Assembly (NCBI GenBank): GCA_964489265.1
Contig: CAZAXX010000009.1
Span: 1 to 42,852, forward strand
DNA: 42,852 nt
Reading direction: 5' to 3'
DNA from: CAYRUP01 sp964489265
GTDB taxonomy: Bacteria; Pseudomonadota; Gammaproteobacteria; DSM-16500
The notes under the pieces are model-generated. The model searched no databases. It was not told the DNA's origin and saw only the letters and a program-made list of their open reading frames with translations. Both the position numbers and the translations under genes were made by a program. Below, in pieces: positions 23,485-32,831 of the stretch; the first letter of the stretch is position 1, and each line of letters starts with the position of its first letter.

Positions 23485-23527
23485 TCCTTTAATAATAGCA
23501 CAATCTAGCAATAACTTGGAAAAAATT

Positions 23528-24346
23528 ATGCCAGAACTACCCGAAGTTGAAACAACCTTACGCGGCATCGAGTCACACATATTACACCATAAAATCAAGC
23601 AGATAGACATCCGTCAATATCGATTACGTTGGCCTATTTTTTCTGATTTAGCTAACTTGCTGAAAAATCATAGCATTCTAACTATCAAACGCCGGGCTAA
23701 GTACTTGTTACTGGAAACCAGCAATGGCACTCTTATCATCCATCTTGGCATGTCAGGCAGTTTGCGAATTCTGACCCAGCCTTCCCCTGCCGGCAAACAC
23801 GACCATGTCGATATCACGTTTGCCCATGAAAAAATTCTCCGCTATACTGACCCGCGCCGTTTTGGCGCCATCCTTTGGACCATGGAAGATCCCGCGCAAC
23901 ATCCCTTGTTAAAAAATTTAGGCCCCGAGCCGCTAAGTCGCGCATTTTCAGGGAATTATTTATGGAAACGCGCGCAGGGGAAAAAAGTTGCTGTGAAAGT
24001 TTTTTTGATGGATAACGCCAACGTCGTTGGTGTTGGAAACATTTACGCAACCGAGAGTTTATTTGCTGCCGGAATTGATCCTAGAAGTCCTGCAGAAACG
24101 ATTTCTGAAATTCGTTATAAAAAACTCGTTCTTGCCGTAAAAACTATTTTACGTAAAGCCATTCAATGTGGCGGAACTACTTTAAAAGACTTTGTGGATA
24201 GCGATGGCAAACCTGGATATTTTAGTTTGCAATTAAAAGCTTATGGACGCGAAGGCTTGCCTTGCTCACGTTGTAAAACAAAATTAACAGCCATTCGATT
24301 AGGACAACGAAATACTGTCTACTGTGAAAGATGCCAGGTTTATTGA
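23528..24346 (+). CDS. mutM: Formamidopyrimidine-DNA glycosylase
   Basis: Removes 8-oxoguanine and formamidopyrimidines and nicks the abasic site. 272 residues from the ATG at 23528. MPELPEVETTLRGIE gives the N-terminal catalytic Pro2 and Glu3; RRAKYL contains the conserved Lys58. GGTTLKDFVDSDGKPGYF and the C-terminal zinc finger CSRCK...YCERCQ are intact. The usual E. coli length is 269. An upstream in-frame ATG (23516) is discarded because Pro2 must follow the initiator Met. Divergent from the desaturase. Confidence 0.96.
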   Translation: MPELPEVETTLRGIESHILHHKIKQIDIRQYRLRWPIFSDLANLLKNHSILTIKRRAKYLLLETSNGTLIIHLGMSGSLRILTQPSPAGKHDHVDITFAHEKILRYTDPRRFGAILWTMEDPAQHPLLKNLGPEPLSRAFSGNYLWKRAQGKKVAVKVFLMDNANVVGVGNIYATESLFAAGIDPRSPAETISEIRYKKLVLAVKTILRKAIQCGGTTLKDFVDSDGKPGYFSLQLKAYGREGLPCSRCKTKLTAIRLGQRNTVYCERCQVY

Positions 24347-24396
24347 TTGGCTTGGCTTGTTATCATCTCAGATCGGGTTATGCGAGGTTACAAAAA

Positions 24397-25812
24397 ATGA
24401 AGCGAGTATTGCGTTCTCTAGCATGCGCGGCCCTGATTGCGAGCATCTCATCTGCATTCGCAACAGGAAGTAATCGATCATTTCAAATCACGTTTAACAA
24501 TCAAGCCAATAATGCTGCGATTAAACATGTTTATTTAGTCATGAAAGGCAGTATCGCTGACAAACCTTGTTTTATGAAAATTGCAAAACTGACTTCTCCT
24601 AACGACCCGACCGTTAGCCGATGTGTTCCCGTGACGGCAGCAACCAAACCAGCGGATTTTGCTTATGATGCCGTAAACAATGTGAGTTTCCGAGTGCCAC
24701 CGTTAAGCTCAGGCAGAATGTATGTCTCGATTAACAAACCGCTTAGCATGCACATTAATCCAAACGGCAGTGTTGCAGAACCTTCTGTTTATGATACGAA
24801 TCCAACATCCAATCCTGATTACTATACGATGTTTGATAAAGTTGAATTTACCTACAATCCCGATGGCAGCACTTTCTTCAATCCAACCGCAGTCGATTTT
24901 TTAAGTTTGCCTATTTCAGTCGCGCAAAAGAACGATGTTTATGGTTTAACAACCGATCGCGCAACTGCTTTTGCAGCAATTCAACATACCTTTGATGAAG
25001 AAATTGGAACGAAAGAATATCAGCGCTTGTTAATAAAAAACAATAATGTGTTACTGCGAATTTTAGCACCGGGTCGCGAGAGCAATTCGTTTGCTGGAAA
25101 TTATTTAGATCCGTACATCGACTGGTTATTTAACACATATTATTTCAGTGCTGATGGTAAAACAGCCAGTCATACACTCTCCGTGCAATTAGTTGAAGCA
25201 AGCGGCGTATTATCCGATCAAGAAGGTATATTTTCAGGTTTTGTGAAAATGGTTACCGATAAAAAAGGCCAAACTGAAAAATCACTCGTGCTGACGAATT
25301 CATTAGGCGATACCATTACGATCAGACGCTCATCTTTGACTTCGAATAGTTTATTCATGGCAGCGATTGGAAATATTGATGTGACAATCAGCGATCAAAC
25401 GAAGGCGCGTATTGCTGCGCAAACACAAGATCCAGATCAGTCAGAAGCTGCTTTAAGTGATGGTTATAAAGCCGTTGTCGTCAAATATATTACTTCCGCA
25501 TGGGCAGCGGGTTTGTTACCGGTACCCAATGGTGATGTACTAGATCAGCCGTATATTCGCGGAAAAATTGGGACTGATGTAAAAACTATTTATACTGAAC
25601 GCGCACCATTACCTGCTGAATTGTTAAATCGTAGTCCTTGGTATCAATTGTATGGCAAAGCAATTCATCTGTTAACACCGCATTTATATGCGTTCCCTTA
25701 CGATGATGTGCTTGGGCTAGATGGCACCAATGCTAAAGGTGATGCATTTCCTGCTGTCGTCACACTACATAGCATGGCTGGCTCTGTTGTGCCGCCTGCG
25801 GGTTTGCGTTGA
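24397..25812 (+). CDS. Secreted GH64-like beta-1,3-glucanase
   Basis: 471 residues from the ATG at 24397, with GAGG 9 nt upstream. Residues 1-22 are a signal peptide (KRVLRSLACAALIASISSAFA). The rest matches the glycoside hydrolase 64 layout: a thaumatin-like N-terminal part with LSSGRMYVSINKPLSMHINP, then FDKVEFTYNPDGSTFFNPTAVDFLSLPI, and LYAFPYDDVLG near the C-terminus. By analogy with laminaripentaose-producing glucanase, Glu150 and Asp167 are the likely acid and base. It would cleave beta-1,3-glucan of fungi, algae or protist cysts outside the cell. The last 115 bp overlap a convergent gene. Family assignment is by eye. Confidence 0.75.
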   Translation: MKRVLRSLACAALIASISSAFATGSNRSFQITFNNQANNAAIKHVYLVMKGSIADKPCFMKIAKLTSPNDPTVSRCVPVTAATKPADFAYDAVNNVSFRVPPLSSGRMYVSINKPLSMHINPNGSVAEPSVYDTNPTSNPDYYTMFDKVEFTYNPDGSTFFNPTAVDFLSLPISVAQKNDVYGLTTDRATAFAAIQHTFDEEIGTKEYQRLLIKNNNVLLRILAPGRESNSFAGNYLDPYIDWLFNTYYFSADGKTASHTLSVQLVEASGVLSDQEGIFSGFVKMVTDKKGQTEKSLVLTNSLGDTITIRRSSLTSNSLFMAAIGNIDVTISDQTKARIAAQTQDPDQSEAALSDGYKAVVVKYITSAWAAGLLPVPNGDVLDQPYIRGKIGTDVKTIYTERAPLPAELLNRSPWYQLYGKAIHLLTPHLYAFPYDDVLGLDGTNAKGDAFPAVVTLHSMAGSVVPPAGLR

Positions 25813-27365
25813 TTATTCAAAAATGAAAGTGGCACATAACTGTTTTGAACGGAGAGTGCTGCTTTAATCTCCGCTGCAAAAATCGTTGCTAACAGTTGAT
25901 ATAAATTTTTCTTATGCACAATTTCACGCAGAATATTTTTTGCCTCGTCGATTTTTTCTCTCGTTAAATGCTGCGCAATTTCTTTTGCCAAGGAAAGAAG
26001 CTGTGCTGTTGTTAATAACTGAATAATGGGTGTTCCATCTGGATGATTTGGATCACCAAATTTATGCCAAATACAATCTGCCTGGAATTTGTCGTAGCCG
26101 AAATTTTTTCGTGTCGCATCAATTAATAATGTTTCAAACAAAGTTCCCTTCAACGCACCCAAAATGTCTTCACGAAAACCTTCCACTTTATAACTACGCA
26201 TTTCATACAACATAATGCATAAATTAGCGCACGCAGTTTCCAGTGATTTATCGCCCGAACATCCCGCTAAATCATCTGCCAACTCATATAATCTTGCAAA
26301 ATCATTGCTAGATACCCATGTGTCTATCATACGTAACGTTTTAAATTTTTTGTGTTTAGAGGTTCCTGTTTTCGGAATGCGATTGCGCGCCATCAAAAGA
26401 GCGCCTAAATCACACGTTTCTTCTTTATCATTAGTCACTATTTTTAGTTTGTTGATGCCCGCTTTATAAAGAAACTTCAGATAATCCAAGTCATGCAAAT
26501 AATCTTGTTGTGCGCTATAAAAAGCACTGCCAAAAACTAAAACTTCCTTTTTGTTTGACTCACGAGTCACGGGGGCATCAACTGCAGCGGCCAAGTTAAG
26601 ATAGAGTGAATGCTTAAAATATCCTGGGACAAACAAAACATTTTCATCGAAATATTGCATTGCAGCTTCTTGTTTTTGTTCCGAACTTTCGTTTAATAAT
26701 AATGCCAATAACTTTTTATCTTTTATTGATAAGAGCACATCTTTTTTAGTTCTTTTCTCTGGAACAGCAAAAAACATTCCTTCTTTAAAACCCATGGGAT
26801 ATTGTTTATGAAAATAACCCGCATATTCTTTTGGATCTAACTTGCAACCATGCTCTGCAAAATGAACGATGCGTGGCGGTGTTGCGAAAATTTTTTGATA
26901 GCCGTAATACTCATCTTGAAATATGTCTAACATGCCTGAGTTTGAAATATTAAAAATTAATTTCACGTTTTTTAATTTTTGCAAAAATACCGGAGAGTTG
27001 CGTAATTGATCATGCTCTTCTTCCGTATAATTGGGATTTTCATCTCTGGTTAAATCATCACGCACATGCGCCATCAAAAAAACATCAGGATTTTTTTCCT
27101 GGATGATAAAACAATTATCGTCTGCTTTCGTTTCTTTCGATAACAGATCATGGGTTTGCATGATTTCAATTAACTTGGGTTTTTTATCTAAAAAACAAGC
27201 GAAAAAAATAATAACTTTTATATGAGTAAAATTATTTTGTTCCAAAAAAGCTTTTAAACTACGTAGCAAATTATTTAAATACTCTTCGTCACCATAACCA
27301 TCCGGCATCGCAATGCCGGTGACAATAATTGAAAATTCTTCTTGCTTAACTTCACGCGCGTCCAT
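25698..27365 (-). CDS. Orphan protein, possibly GT-B-like, effector candidate
   Basis: 555 residues, not recognised with certainty. The N-terminus (EEFSIIVTGIAMPDGYGDEEYL) resembles the first strand and glycine loop of a GT-B glycosyltransferase Rossmann domain (PDGYGD at 21-26), and KEVLVFGSAFYSAQQDYL near residue 275 could start a second Rossmann domain. This is a weak structural guess. The rest is helical and charged. No signal peptide. AGGA lies before the ATG. It follows the ABC exporter gene by 7 bp and is probably co-transcribed. Its last ~38 codons (Pro/Ser/Thr-rich) are antisense to the glucanase 3' end, so the C-terminus was probably extended by loss of an earlier stop. Confidence 0.6.
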   Translation of the reverse strand: MDAREVKQEEFSIIVTGIAMPDGYGDEEYLNNLLRSLKAFLEQNNFTHIKVIIFFACFLDKKPKLIEIMQTHDLLSKETKADDNCFIIQEKNPDVFLMAHVRDDLTRDENPNYTEEEHDQLRNSPVFLQKLKNVKLIFNISNSGMLDIFQDEYYGYQKIFATPPRIVHFAEHGCKLDPKEYAGYFHKQYPMGFKEGMFFAVPEKRTKKDVLLSIKDKKLLALLLNESSEQKQEAAMQYFDENVLFVPGYFKHSLYLNLAAAVDAPVTRESNKKEVLVFGSAFYSAQQDYLHDLDYLKFLYKAGINKLKIVTNDKEETCDLGALLMARNRIPKTGTSKHKKFKTLRMIDTWVSSNDFARLYELADDLAGCSGDKSLETACANLCIMLYEMRSYKVEGFREDILGALKGTLFETLLIDATRKNFGYDKFQADCIWHKFGDPNHPDGTPIIQLLTTAQLLSLAKEIAQHLTREKIDEAKNILREIVHKKNLYQLLATIFAAEIKAALSVQNSYVPLSFLNNQRKPAGGTTEPAMLCSVTTAGNASPLALVPSSPSTSS

Positions 27366-27372
27366 TTTATTC

Positions 27373-29103
27373 CTAACTTATAGCACTCGCTCGTTCAACT
27401 GAATAAACTGCGAGATCCACTTTGTGATCATGATAACCATCTAAACTTGGACGATGACCGACACTGATTAACGAGCAGTTTGGTAATCTTTCTTTTAGCA
27501 ATCGATATAATTGTTGTTCATGCGTTAAATCGAGCGCTGATGTACTTTCATCTAAAAATACCCAATCGGGTTTATGTAACAAAACTCGCACAAACGCAAT
27601 ACGCTGTAATTCGCCCGGCGATAAATGTTCTGACCACATGGTGGCATGATGTAATTCATTCGCTAAATTTGGCAAATCACAATCATGCAACAATTGAATT
27701 AATTCTTTTTCGGAAACTGGAAGCACATTATCAGGAAATAATAATGCTTCTTGTAACGTACCAAGTGGCATGTAAGAACGTTGCGGAATATACATGATGT
27801 TTGGTTTTTCTGGCAAGCTTATTGTTCCCGAACCATACGGCCAAATTCCCGCTATCGCACGCACAAACGTACTTTTGCCAATGCCTGAATCGCCTTTAAT
27901 CCAGTAATGTTTGCCATGCACAAATTCTTGCGACACTTTATCTAATAATTTTTCGCCGGTCGGTGTATAAATAGTAAGATCTTTTGCTGAAATATTATTT
28001 TTGGGCGTTTCCAAATAAGCAAATTTATTTTTCTGCACGGCATCCTGCTCGACTTCATACACATGATTTAAAAAAGTTAACAAACGGCGCATGACCGCTT
28101 GCCATTCAGCAATCGTGGTATATGAATTGACTATGAATGATAGCGCATCTTGAATGCGGCCAAATGCCGATAAAGTTTGTATTAAACCGCCGAGCTTGAA
28201 TACTTTGTTAAAATAATTTGGCAAAGCAACAACTAACGGCAAAATAACCGATATTTGATTGTATCCAGCAGTGAACCACAATAATAATTTTTGTCGCAAA
28301 ATAATGGCGTACCAGTTTTCCAGTGCGCTACCGAAAATTTTCTGCAGAATGGTTTTCTGATGTTGTTCGCCACGGTACAAAGCGACATGCTCTGCGTGTG
28401 AACGCAAATCAATTGCGGCAAAACGGAAATTTGCTTCACGTCGCTGTTGTTCGAAATTGAGCATAACCAATGGACGCCCAATCTTGAATGTGAGCGTTGT
28501 GCCAATTAACGCATAGACAATTGCAACCCAAACCAAATAGCCTGGAATATGCAAAACTCCATAAGATCCCAGTGGAATTTTGATCGTGCCAGATAGCTCC
28601 CAAAGCACAAAAACAAACGCGAAAATGGTTACGATTGAGCTCAAAATACCGAGCAAAAGCGACAATGAACTCGTCACTAAACTTGCAATATCTTCTTGAA
28701 TACGCTGATCGGGGTTATCCGTTGAATCATTAAAATCTTCCAGATAATAATAACCACGTTTATCCAGCCAGCGATTTAAAAATTGTTTTGTTAACCAGCG
28801 GCGCCAGCGTAATCCTAAATAACTTTGCAAATAATAACGATAGACCGCAAGCACAATGCTGACGGATGCCATAAAGACAAAAATAACGAGAAGATCAAGT
28901 GAACCATGCCAGTCATAATCTTGCAGCGCATTATAAAAATAGTTGTACCACGTCGTAAACAAGACATCCATGCCAACCAAAGTCATTGACATAACGATCA
29001 CAGAAATCAGAAATGCATACGCACTGACACGATACTCTGATTGCCAATACGATTTAAGCAGTTGCCATCCGGTATAGGGTCGTGATTCCAACTGTTGACT
29101 CAT
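27373..29103 (-). CDS. SbmA/BacA-like ABC transporter, fused permease and ATPase
   Basis: 576 residues from the ATG at 29103, which has AAGGA 8 nt upstream; the ATG at 29121 has poor spacing. The N-terminal ~350 residues contain about six membrane segments and the family signature NPDQRIQEDI. The C-terminal nucleotide-binding domain has Walker A GDSGIGKST (Lys410), signature SPGELQR and Walker B WVFLDES. Homologues (YddA, Rv1819c, peroxisomal ABCD) move peptides, cobalamin or fatty acyl compounds; the substrate here is unknown. Divergent from a membrane protein gene and followed by the orphan gene at 25698. Confidence 0.88.
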   Translation of the reverse strand: MSQQLESRPYTGWQLLKSYWQSEYRVSAYAFLISVIVMSMTLVGMDVLFTTWYNYFYNALQDYDWHGSLDLLVIFVFMASVSIVLAVYRYYLQSYLGLRWRRWLTKQFLNRWLDKRGYYYLEDFNDSTDNPDQRIQEDIASLVTSSLSLLLGILSSIVTIFAFVFVLWELSGTIKIPLGSYGVLHIPGYLVWVAIVYALIGTTLTFKIGRPLVMLNFEQQRREANFRFAAIDLRSHAEHVALYRGEQHQKTILQKIFGSALENWYAIILRQKLLLWFTAGYNQISVILPLVVALPNYFNKVFKLGGLIQTLSAFGRIQDALSFIVNSYTTIAEWQAVMRRLLTFLNHVYEVEQDAVQKNKFAYLETPKNNISAKDLTIYTPTGEKLLDKVSQEFVHGKHYWIKGDSGIGKSTFVRAIAGIWPYGSGTISLPEKPNIMYIPQRSYMPLGTLQEALLFPDNVLPVSEKELIQLLHDCDLPNLANELHHATMWSEHLSPGELQRIAFVRVLLHKPDWVFLDESTSALDLTHEQQLYRLLKERLPNCSLISVGHRPSLDGYHDHKVDLAVYSVERASAIS

Positions 29104-29223
29104 AAATTTCGTCCTTGTCATTTTCCCTTTTCAAGGAGTATAAGACCATCGCGGACTGATGTACATCGCAGCACTCTTTGCGTTATCCTATACCCATCCT
29201 AACTTTGTTATAAGGAGCATGAC

Positions 29224-29931
29224 ATGGAAAGTGCGAATTGTTTACCTGTGATGGATACAGTCAAAGCGGCTTGGGATAAAGTAAGCGGGTCAAAAGCAAC
29301 ATTCTGGAAAATGCTCGGTGTGCTCATCTTGCTGGCAGCTATTTTTGGCGGACTTTCAGGCGGCTTCAAAGGCGCAGGAATGCTTGGATTAGCCGGTTTT
29401 TTCAATTTTATTGGTATTGTCATCCAGACATTAATCGGATGGAGCTTGCTCTACATCGGAATTCAACGCGCGCTGGGCTCGCCCATTAATTTTGGAATGA
29501 TTACTTACTCCCTCGATATTTTTATTATTTTAAACATGATTGGCTATGGCATATTACGGTTTTTAGTTTTATTACCACCCGCAATTGTTATAGGTGTTGG
29601 GGTTGCATGCATGAATATGTCGAGTAGTCTTAGGCTGCTTGGCATCGCATTAATTTTAATCGGCATTCTAGCGGCTATTTATCTAGGCATACGCATGTGG
29701 ATGGGCGCCGCGATCATTTTAGACAAGAAACTCAATGCGCTTCAAGCACTCAAGTTATCCTTTAAAGCAACCTATGGTAACGTTTGTAGCTTGATTGGTA
29801 TTTTCATCATGTCGATCTTTATATTCATAGCATGCGCCATCACGCTCGGTATTGGCCTGATCTGGGGTTTACCTTGCTTGCTCATTTTGTATGGTGAAGT
29901 TTACAGAAGATTGTGTATTGCACGACAATAG
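29224..29931 (+). CDS. Polytopic inner-membrane protein, unknown function
   Basis: 235 residues with about five to six hydrophobic segments, at about 30-45, 50-75, 95-115, 120-160 and 190-225, separated by short loops. The soluble N-terminal ~25 residues contain CLPVMDTVKAAWDKV. AAGGAG precedes the ATG. It resembles generic bacterial membrane proteins of the YciC/DUF975 kind, which is only a structural impression. It lies 28 bp upstream of the OmpA-like lipoprotein gene, so the two probably form an operon with an envelope role. Confidence 0.7.
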   Translation: MESANCLPVMDTVKAAWDKVSGSKATFWKMLGVLILLAAIFGGLSGGFKGAGMLGLAGFFNFIGIVIQTLIGWSLLYIGIQRALGSPINFGMITYSLDIFIILNMIGYGILRFLVLLPPAIVIGVGVACMNMSSSLRLLGIALILIGILAAIYLGIRMWMGAAIILDKKLNALQALKLSFKATYGNVCSLIGIFIMSIFIFIACAITLGIGLIWGLPCLLILYGEVYRRLCIARQ

Positions 29932-29959
29932 ATGCCGGTATTTTTAAAAGGATATATGA

Positions 29960-30724
29960 ATGGTTTTGAAGCGTAGCATTGCTCTTTTTCTTTCTTGCGC
30001 TCTTGCGGGCTGTTCATACAATCCTTTCGCCAGCAACAATGAACTCACCGGCAATGCAGCAGGCGCTGCTGCAGGTGGTGCGATTGGTGCTGGTAGTGCT
30101 GCATTGTTAGGTGCACAAAAATACGTGATTGCATTAGCAGGAATTGGTGGTGCCGCCTTGGGTTATTATTTAACGACTATTGATTTTAAAGCCGGTGGTA
30201 TTGCGAAAGCAGGTGGCCAAGTTTATTCAGTCGGTGACTATGTCACTATCGAACTTCCAACCGATAATATTTTTGAAGAAAATACCGCTGATTTTCTTCC
30301 TGGCGCGGGACCTGCTTTAGATAGCGTGGTCATGGTACTGCAACATTATCCAAACAATAATATTTTGATCTCTGGCAACACGAGCGGGTATGGCACGCGA
30401 CGTTATGAGCTCGGAATATCAGAAGCGCGCGCTCGCCAAGTTGCGGCTTATTTATGGGCGCATGGGGTTAGTTCATTTAAACCAGATGATGCAACTTATC
30501 CAACCCGTCAATTAGGTTATGTTGGTTTTGGAAATTTTTTCCCGATTTCCAATAACATTAAAGCAGAAAGTATTCGGCAAAATAGTCGTATACAAATTAC
30601 GAGTTATCCCAGTTTGCGCGATTTGAAATTATGTCCGGATCAGAAAGTTTTTGCCAATATTGGTGGAATGAAAGCGGATCCGATTTCGACGCCGCCGCAG
30701 CCTTATGCGAGTGGGACGTTTTGA
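29960..30724 (+). CDS. OmpA-like lipoprotein with glycine-zipper segment
   Basis: 254 residues. A lipoprotein signal peptide ends in the lipobox LAGC, giving lipidation at Cys18. Residues about 31-75 are Gly/Ala-rich (GNAAGAAAGGAIGAGSAALLG), a glycine zipper that may insert in a membrane. Residues about 110-220 match an OmpA C-terminal peptidoglycan-binding domain: LDSVVMVLQHYPNNNILISG, then YELGISEARARQVAAYLWAHGV, then NSRIQIT. It probably anchors the outer membrane to the cell wall. AAGGA precedes the ATG. Confidence 0.85.
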   Translation: MVLKRSIALFLSCALAGCSYNPFASNNELTGNAAGAAAGGAIGAGSAALLGAQKYVIALAGIGGAALGYYLTTIDFKAGGIAKAGGQVYSVGDYVTIELPTDNIFEENTADFLPGAGPALDSVVMVLQHYPNNNILISGNTSGYGTRRYELGISEARARQVAAYLWAHGVSSFKPDDATYPTRQLGYVGFGNFFPISNNIKAESIRQNSRIQITSYPSLRDLKLCPDQKVFANIGGMKADPISTPPQPYASGTF

Positions 30725-30812
30725 CTCTTCCCTTTCCCCTTGCTTTGAAAGCCTTCCCCCTGTGGGTGAAGGCTTTCAGAGCGGCAATTTTTTTAAGGGG
30801 AAACGGAAAGAG
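30725..30812. terminator. Long inverted repeat with inner terminator-like hairpin
   Basis: Outer arms CTCTTCCCTTTCCCCTT (30725-30741) and the near-complement AAGGGGAAACGGAAAGAG (30795-30812); inner hairpin TGAAAGCCTTC / GAAGGCTTTCA followed by TTTTTTT. It starts at the base after the lipoprotein stop and contains the last codons and stop of the convergent waaC. It probably terminates the plus-strand transcript. Confidence 0.6.
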
Positions 30813-31818
30813 CACGCCAAACTTCTTCTGGCGGTAACGTAGCAAAACACGGTGGTGTGATTAATTGCGGTTGCTCACTACGAAACGTACATTCCCGACT
30901 AAAACACGGTGCACACGGAAATTTCGCTGCTAAATGGATTTGTGATTGTCCCATCGCACCCGTTAATGCAGGATCTGTTGGGCCATAAAGAGAAACCGTC
31001 GGCACATCCAGTGCAGCAGCCAAATGTCCCAAGCCCGTATCGACCGATACAATCGCTTGTGCACCCGCTAATACTTTTGCAATTTCAACCAAGCCCAAAC
31101 GATTTAATACTTCCGCTTGCTGACAACTTGCCGCAATGCGTTCAGCACGCTGACGCTCGTTGTCATTTCCCCAGGGCAACTTCACTAAAAAACCATTTTC
31201 ATTGGCAATATTGGCCAACCGACACCAATATTCTTCTGGCCAATGTTTTGTGGCCCATGTCGTGCCATGCAAAAAGACCAGATATTTTTGCCCCGAACTT
31301 TCTTCAATCAACTGCGTGCGATCAACGCCATAATTCGCAGTCGAATCAGGCAATGCATAATCTAACGATTGACTGAACAAACTACGCAAACGCGTCACCG
31401 CATGCCAATCCCAGGATGCGCTACATTTACGTTGATAAAACAATGAAGTCAGTGGCTCGCGCGCAGATGACCAATCCATTCCGGCACATAATTTTTTTTT
31501 CGAAAGCAGTGTGATCCATAAACTTTTAAATAACCCTTGTGCATCAATCACCGCATCATATTCCGTTGCACGCACGTTATTACAAAACTGTTTCAATTCC
31601 TGACGCGATTCTTTCGCCCACAAATTTTTTCGCCAACGACGAATTGCCACGGGAATTACTTGATCCACCAATGGATGCCACGCGGGAATTTCCTGAAAAT
31701 TTTCTTCTACCACCCAATCAAAACGAATAGCGGGAATCGCTGCACCTGCATCAGTCAATGCGGGCAAGGTGTGAATGACATCACCCATCGAAGACGTTTT
31801 AATAATTAGTACTCGCAT
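30793..31818 (-). CDS. waaC: LPS heptosyltransferase I
   Basis: Adds the first L-glycero-D-manno-heptose to Kdo of the LPS inner core. 341 residues, glycosyltransferase family 9. The N-terminus MRVLIIKTSSMGDVIHTLPALTDA is diagnostic. FLHGTTWATKHWPEEYW (the HxTxWxxKxWPE block) and AIVSVDTGLGHLAAALDVPTVSLYGPTDP complete the ADP-heptose site. The start overlaps the waaF stop by 1 bp. The last residues (SVSP) and the stop lie inside an inverted repeat. Confidence 0.95.
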   Translation of the reverse strand: MRVLIIKTSSMGDVIHTLPALTDAGAAIPAIRFDWVVEENFQEIPAWHPLVDQVIPVAIRRWRKNLWAKESRQELKQFCNNVRATEYDAVIDAQGLFKSLWITLLSKKKLCAGMDWSSAREPLTSLFYQRKCSASWDWHAVTRLRSLFSQSLDYALPDSTANYGVDRTQLIEESSGQKYLVFLHGTTWATKHWPEEYWCRLANIANENGFLVKLPWGNDNERQRAERIAASCQQAEVLNRLGLVEIAKVLAGAQAIVSVDTGLGHLAAALDVPTVSLYGPTDPALTGAMGQSQIHLAAKFPCAPCFSRECTFRSEQPQLITPPCFATLPPEEVWRALSVSP

Positions 31819-32831
31819 TATAGCTCCGCCATCGCACTTACGATTTTTTCAGGTGAAAGCTCGCGCATGCAGCGATGATGCTCTAACGGACAAATACGCT
31901 TAAAACAAGGCTGACACGACAGCGCCTGCGTGATCACCTTGGATTGTTTATGTAATGGCGGTGTAAATGCCGCACTAGTTGGGCCATACACGGCAATCAA
32001 TGGTTTTTGTAGCGCCGCACTAATATGCATTAAACCAGAATCATTACTCAAAACTACATTCGCCAACGATAACAAATCCACAGCTTCTTCTAATTTGGTT
32101 TTACCCGCCAGATCAACACAACGTTGCTCGGTTAATTCCATGATGCGTGCCGTGACCGCTTGATCTTTTACCGAACCAAACAACCAAACTTGCCAACCCG
32201 CCTGTAATTTTTCTCGTGCAACCGCTGCATAATGTTCTTCAGGCCAACGCTTGGCAGGACCAAATTCAGCGCCTGGACACAACGCCAAAATAGGTCGCTC
32301 GTCATGTGTTAATTGATGTTTCTGCAGTGCTTCTGTTTGAGTCGTCGCGGAAATTTTAAGTTCGGGTAACGGATATTCTTTCGGTAATGGTGCATCCAAC
32401 GGCAAACCCAACGCCATGAATTGTTCAATCATCAATGGGTAGCGGGTTTTATCTAATTTGCGAATATCATTTAATAAACCATACCGCATTTCGCGCAACC
32501 AACCCGTACGAACCGGAATGTTGGCCCACCAGGGAATGAGCGCTGATTTGAATGAATTTGGCAGGACAATCGCTTGCTGATATTTTTTTTCACGCAAACG
32601 TTTGCCGATCTGGTAACGTTCGCGCAGTGATAACTTCCCATGGCCAATCGGCATGACAATGGCATCATTCACTTCCGGCATGCGTGCCAACAAAGGCAAG
32701 CTCCAGGCTGGTGCAAGCACATCAATCACGACGTCTGGATCGCGCTGCTTTAATAACTTAAACAAGCATTGCGCCATCACCATGTCACCGACCCAAGCCG
32801 GTCCTACGATTAAAATTTTATTGGTTGTCAT
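31818..32831 (-). CDS. waaF: ADP-heptose:LPS heptosyltransferase II
   Basis: Adds the second heptose of the LPS inner core. 337 residues, glycosyltransferase family 9. N-terminal KILIVGPAWVGDMVMAQCLF, then LPNSFKSALIPWWANIPVRTGW, PGAEFGPAKRWPEEHYA and VLSNDSGLMHISAALQKPLIAVYGPTS are characteristic. The 3' CQPCFKRICPLEHHRCM cysteine cluster is typical of WaaF. Its start overlaps the preceding zinc-finger gene by 14 bp and its end overlaps waaC by 1 bp, so translation is probably coupled. Confidence 0.95.
   Translation of the reverse strand: MTTNKILIVGPAWVGDMVMAQCLFKLLKQRDPDVVIDVLAPAWSLPLLARMPEVNDAIVMPIGHGKLSLRERYQIGKRLREKKYQQAIVLPNSFKSALIPWWANIPVRTGWLREMRYGLLNDIRKLDKTRYPLMIEQFMALGLPLDAPLPKEYPLPELKISATTQTEALQKHQLTHDERPILALCPGAEFGPAKRWPEEHYAAVAREKLQAGWQVWLFGSVKDQAVTARIMELTEQRCVDLAGKTKLEEAVDLLSLANVVLSNDSGLMHISAALQKPLIAVYGPTSAAFTPPLHKQSKVITQALSCQPCFKRICPLEHHRCMRELSPEKIVSAMAEL

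Noticed and set aside
30909..31376. 155-codon plus-strand frame inside waaC
   Set aside because: Antisense shadow; no supporting signals.
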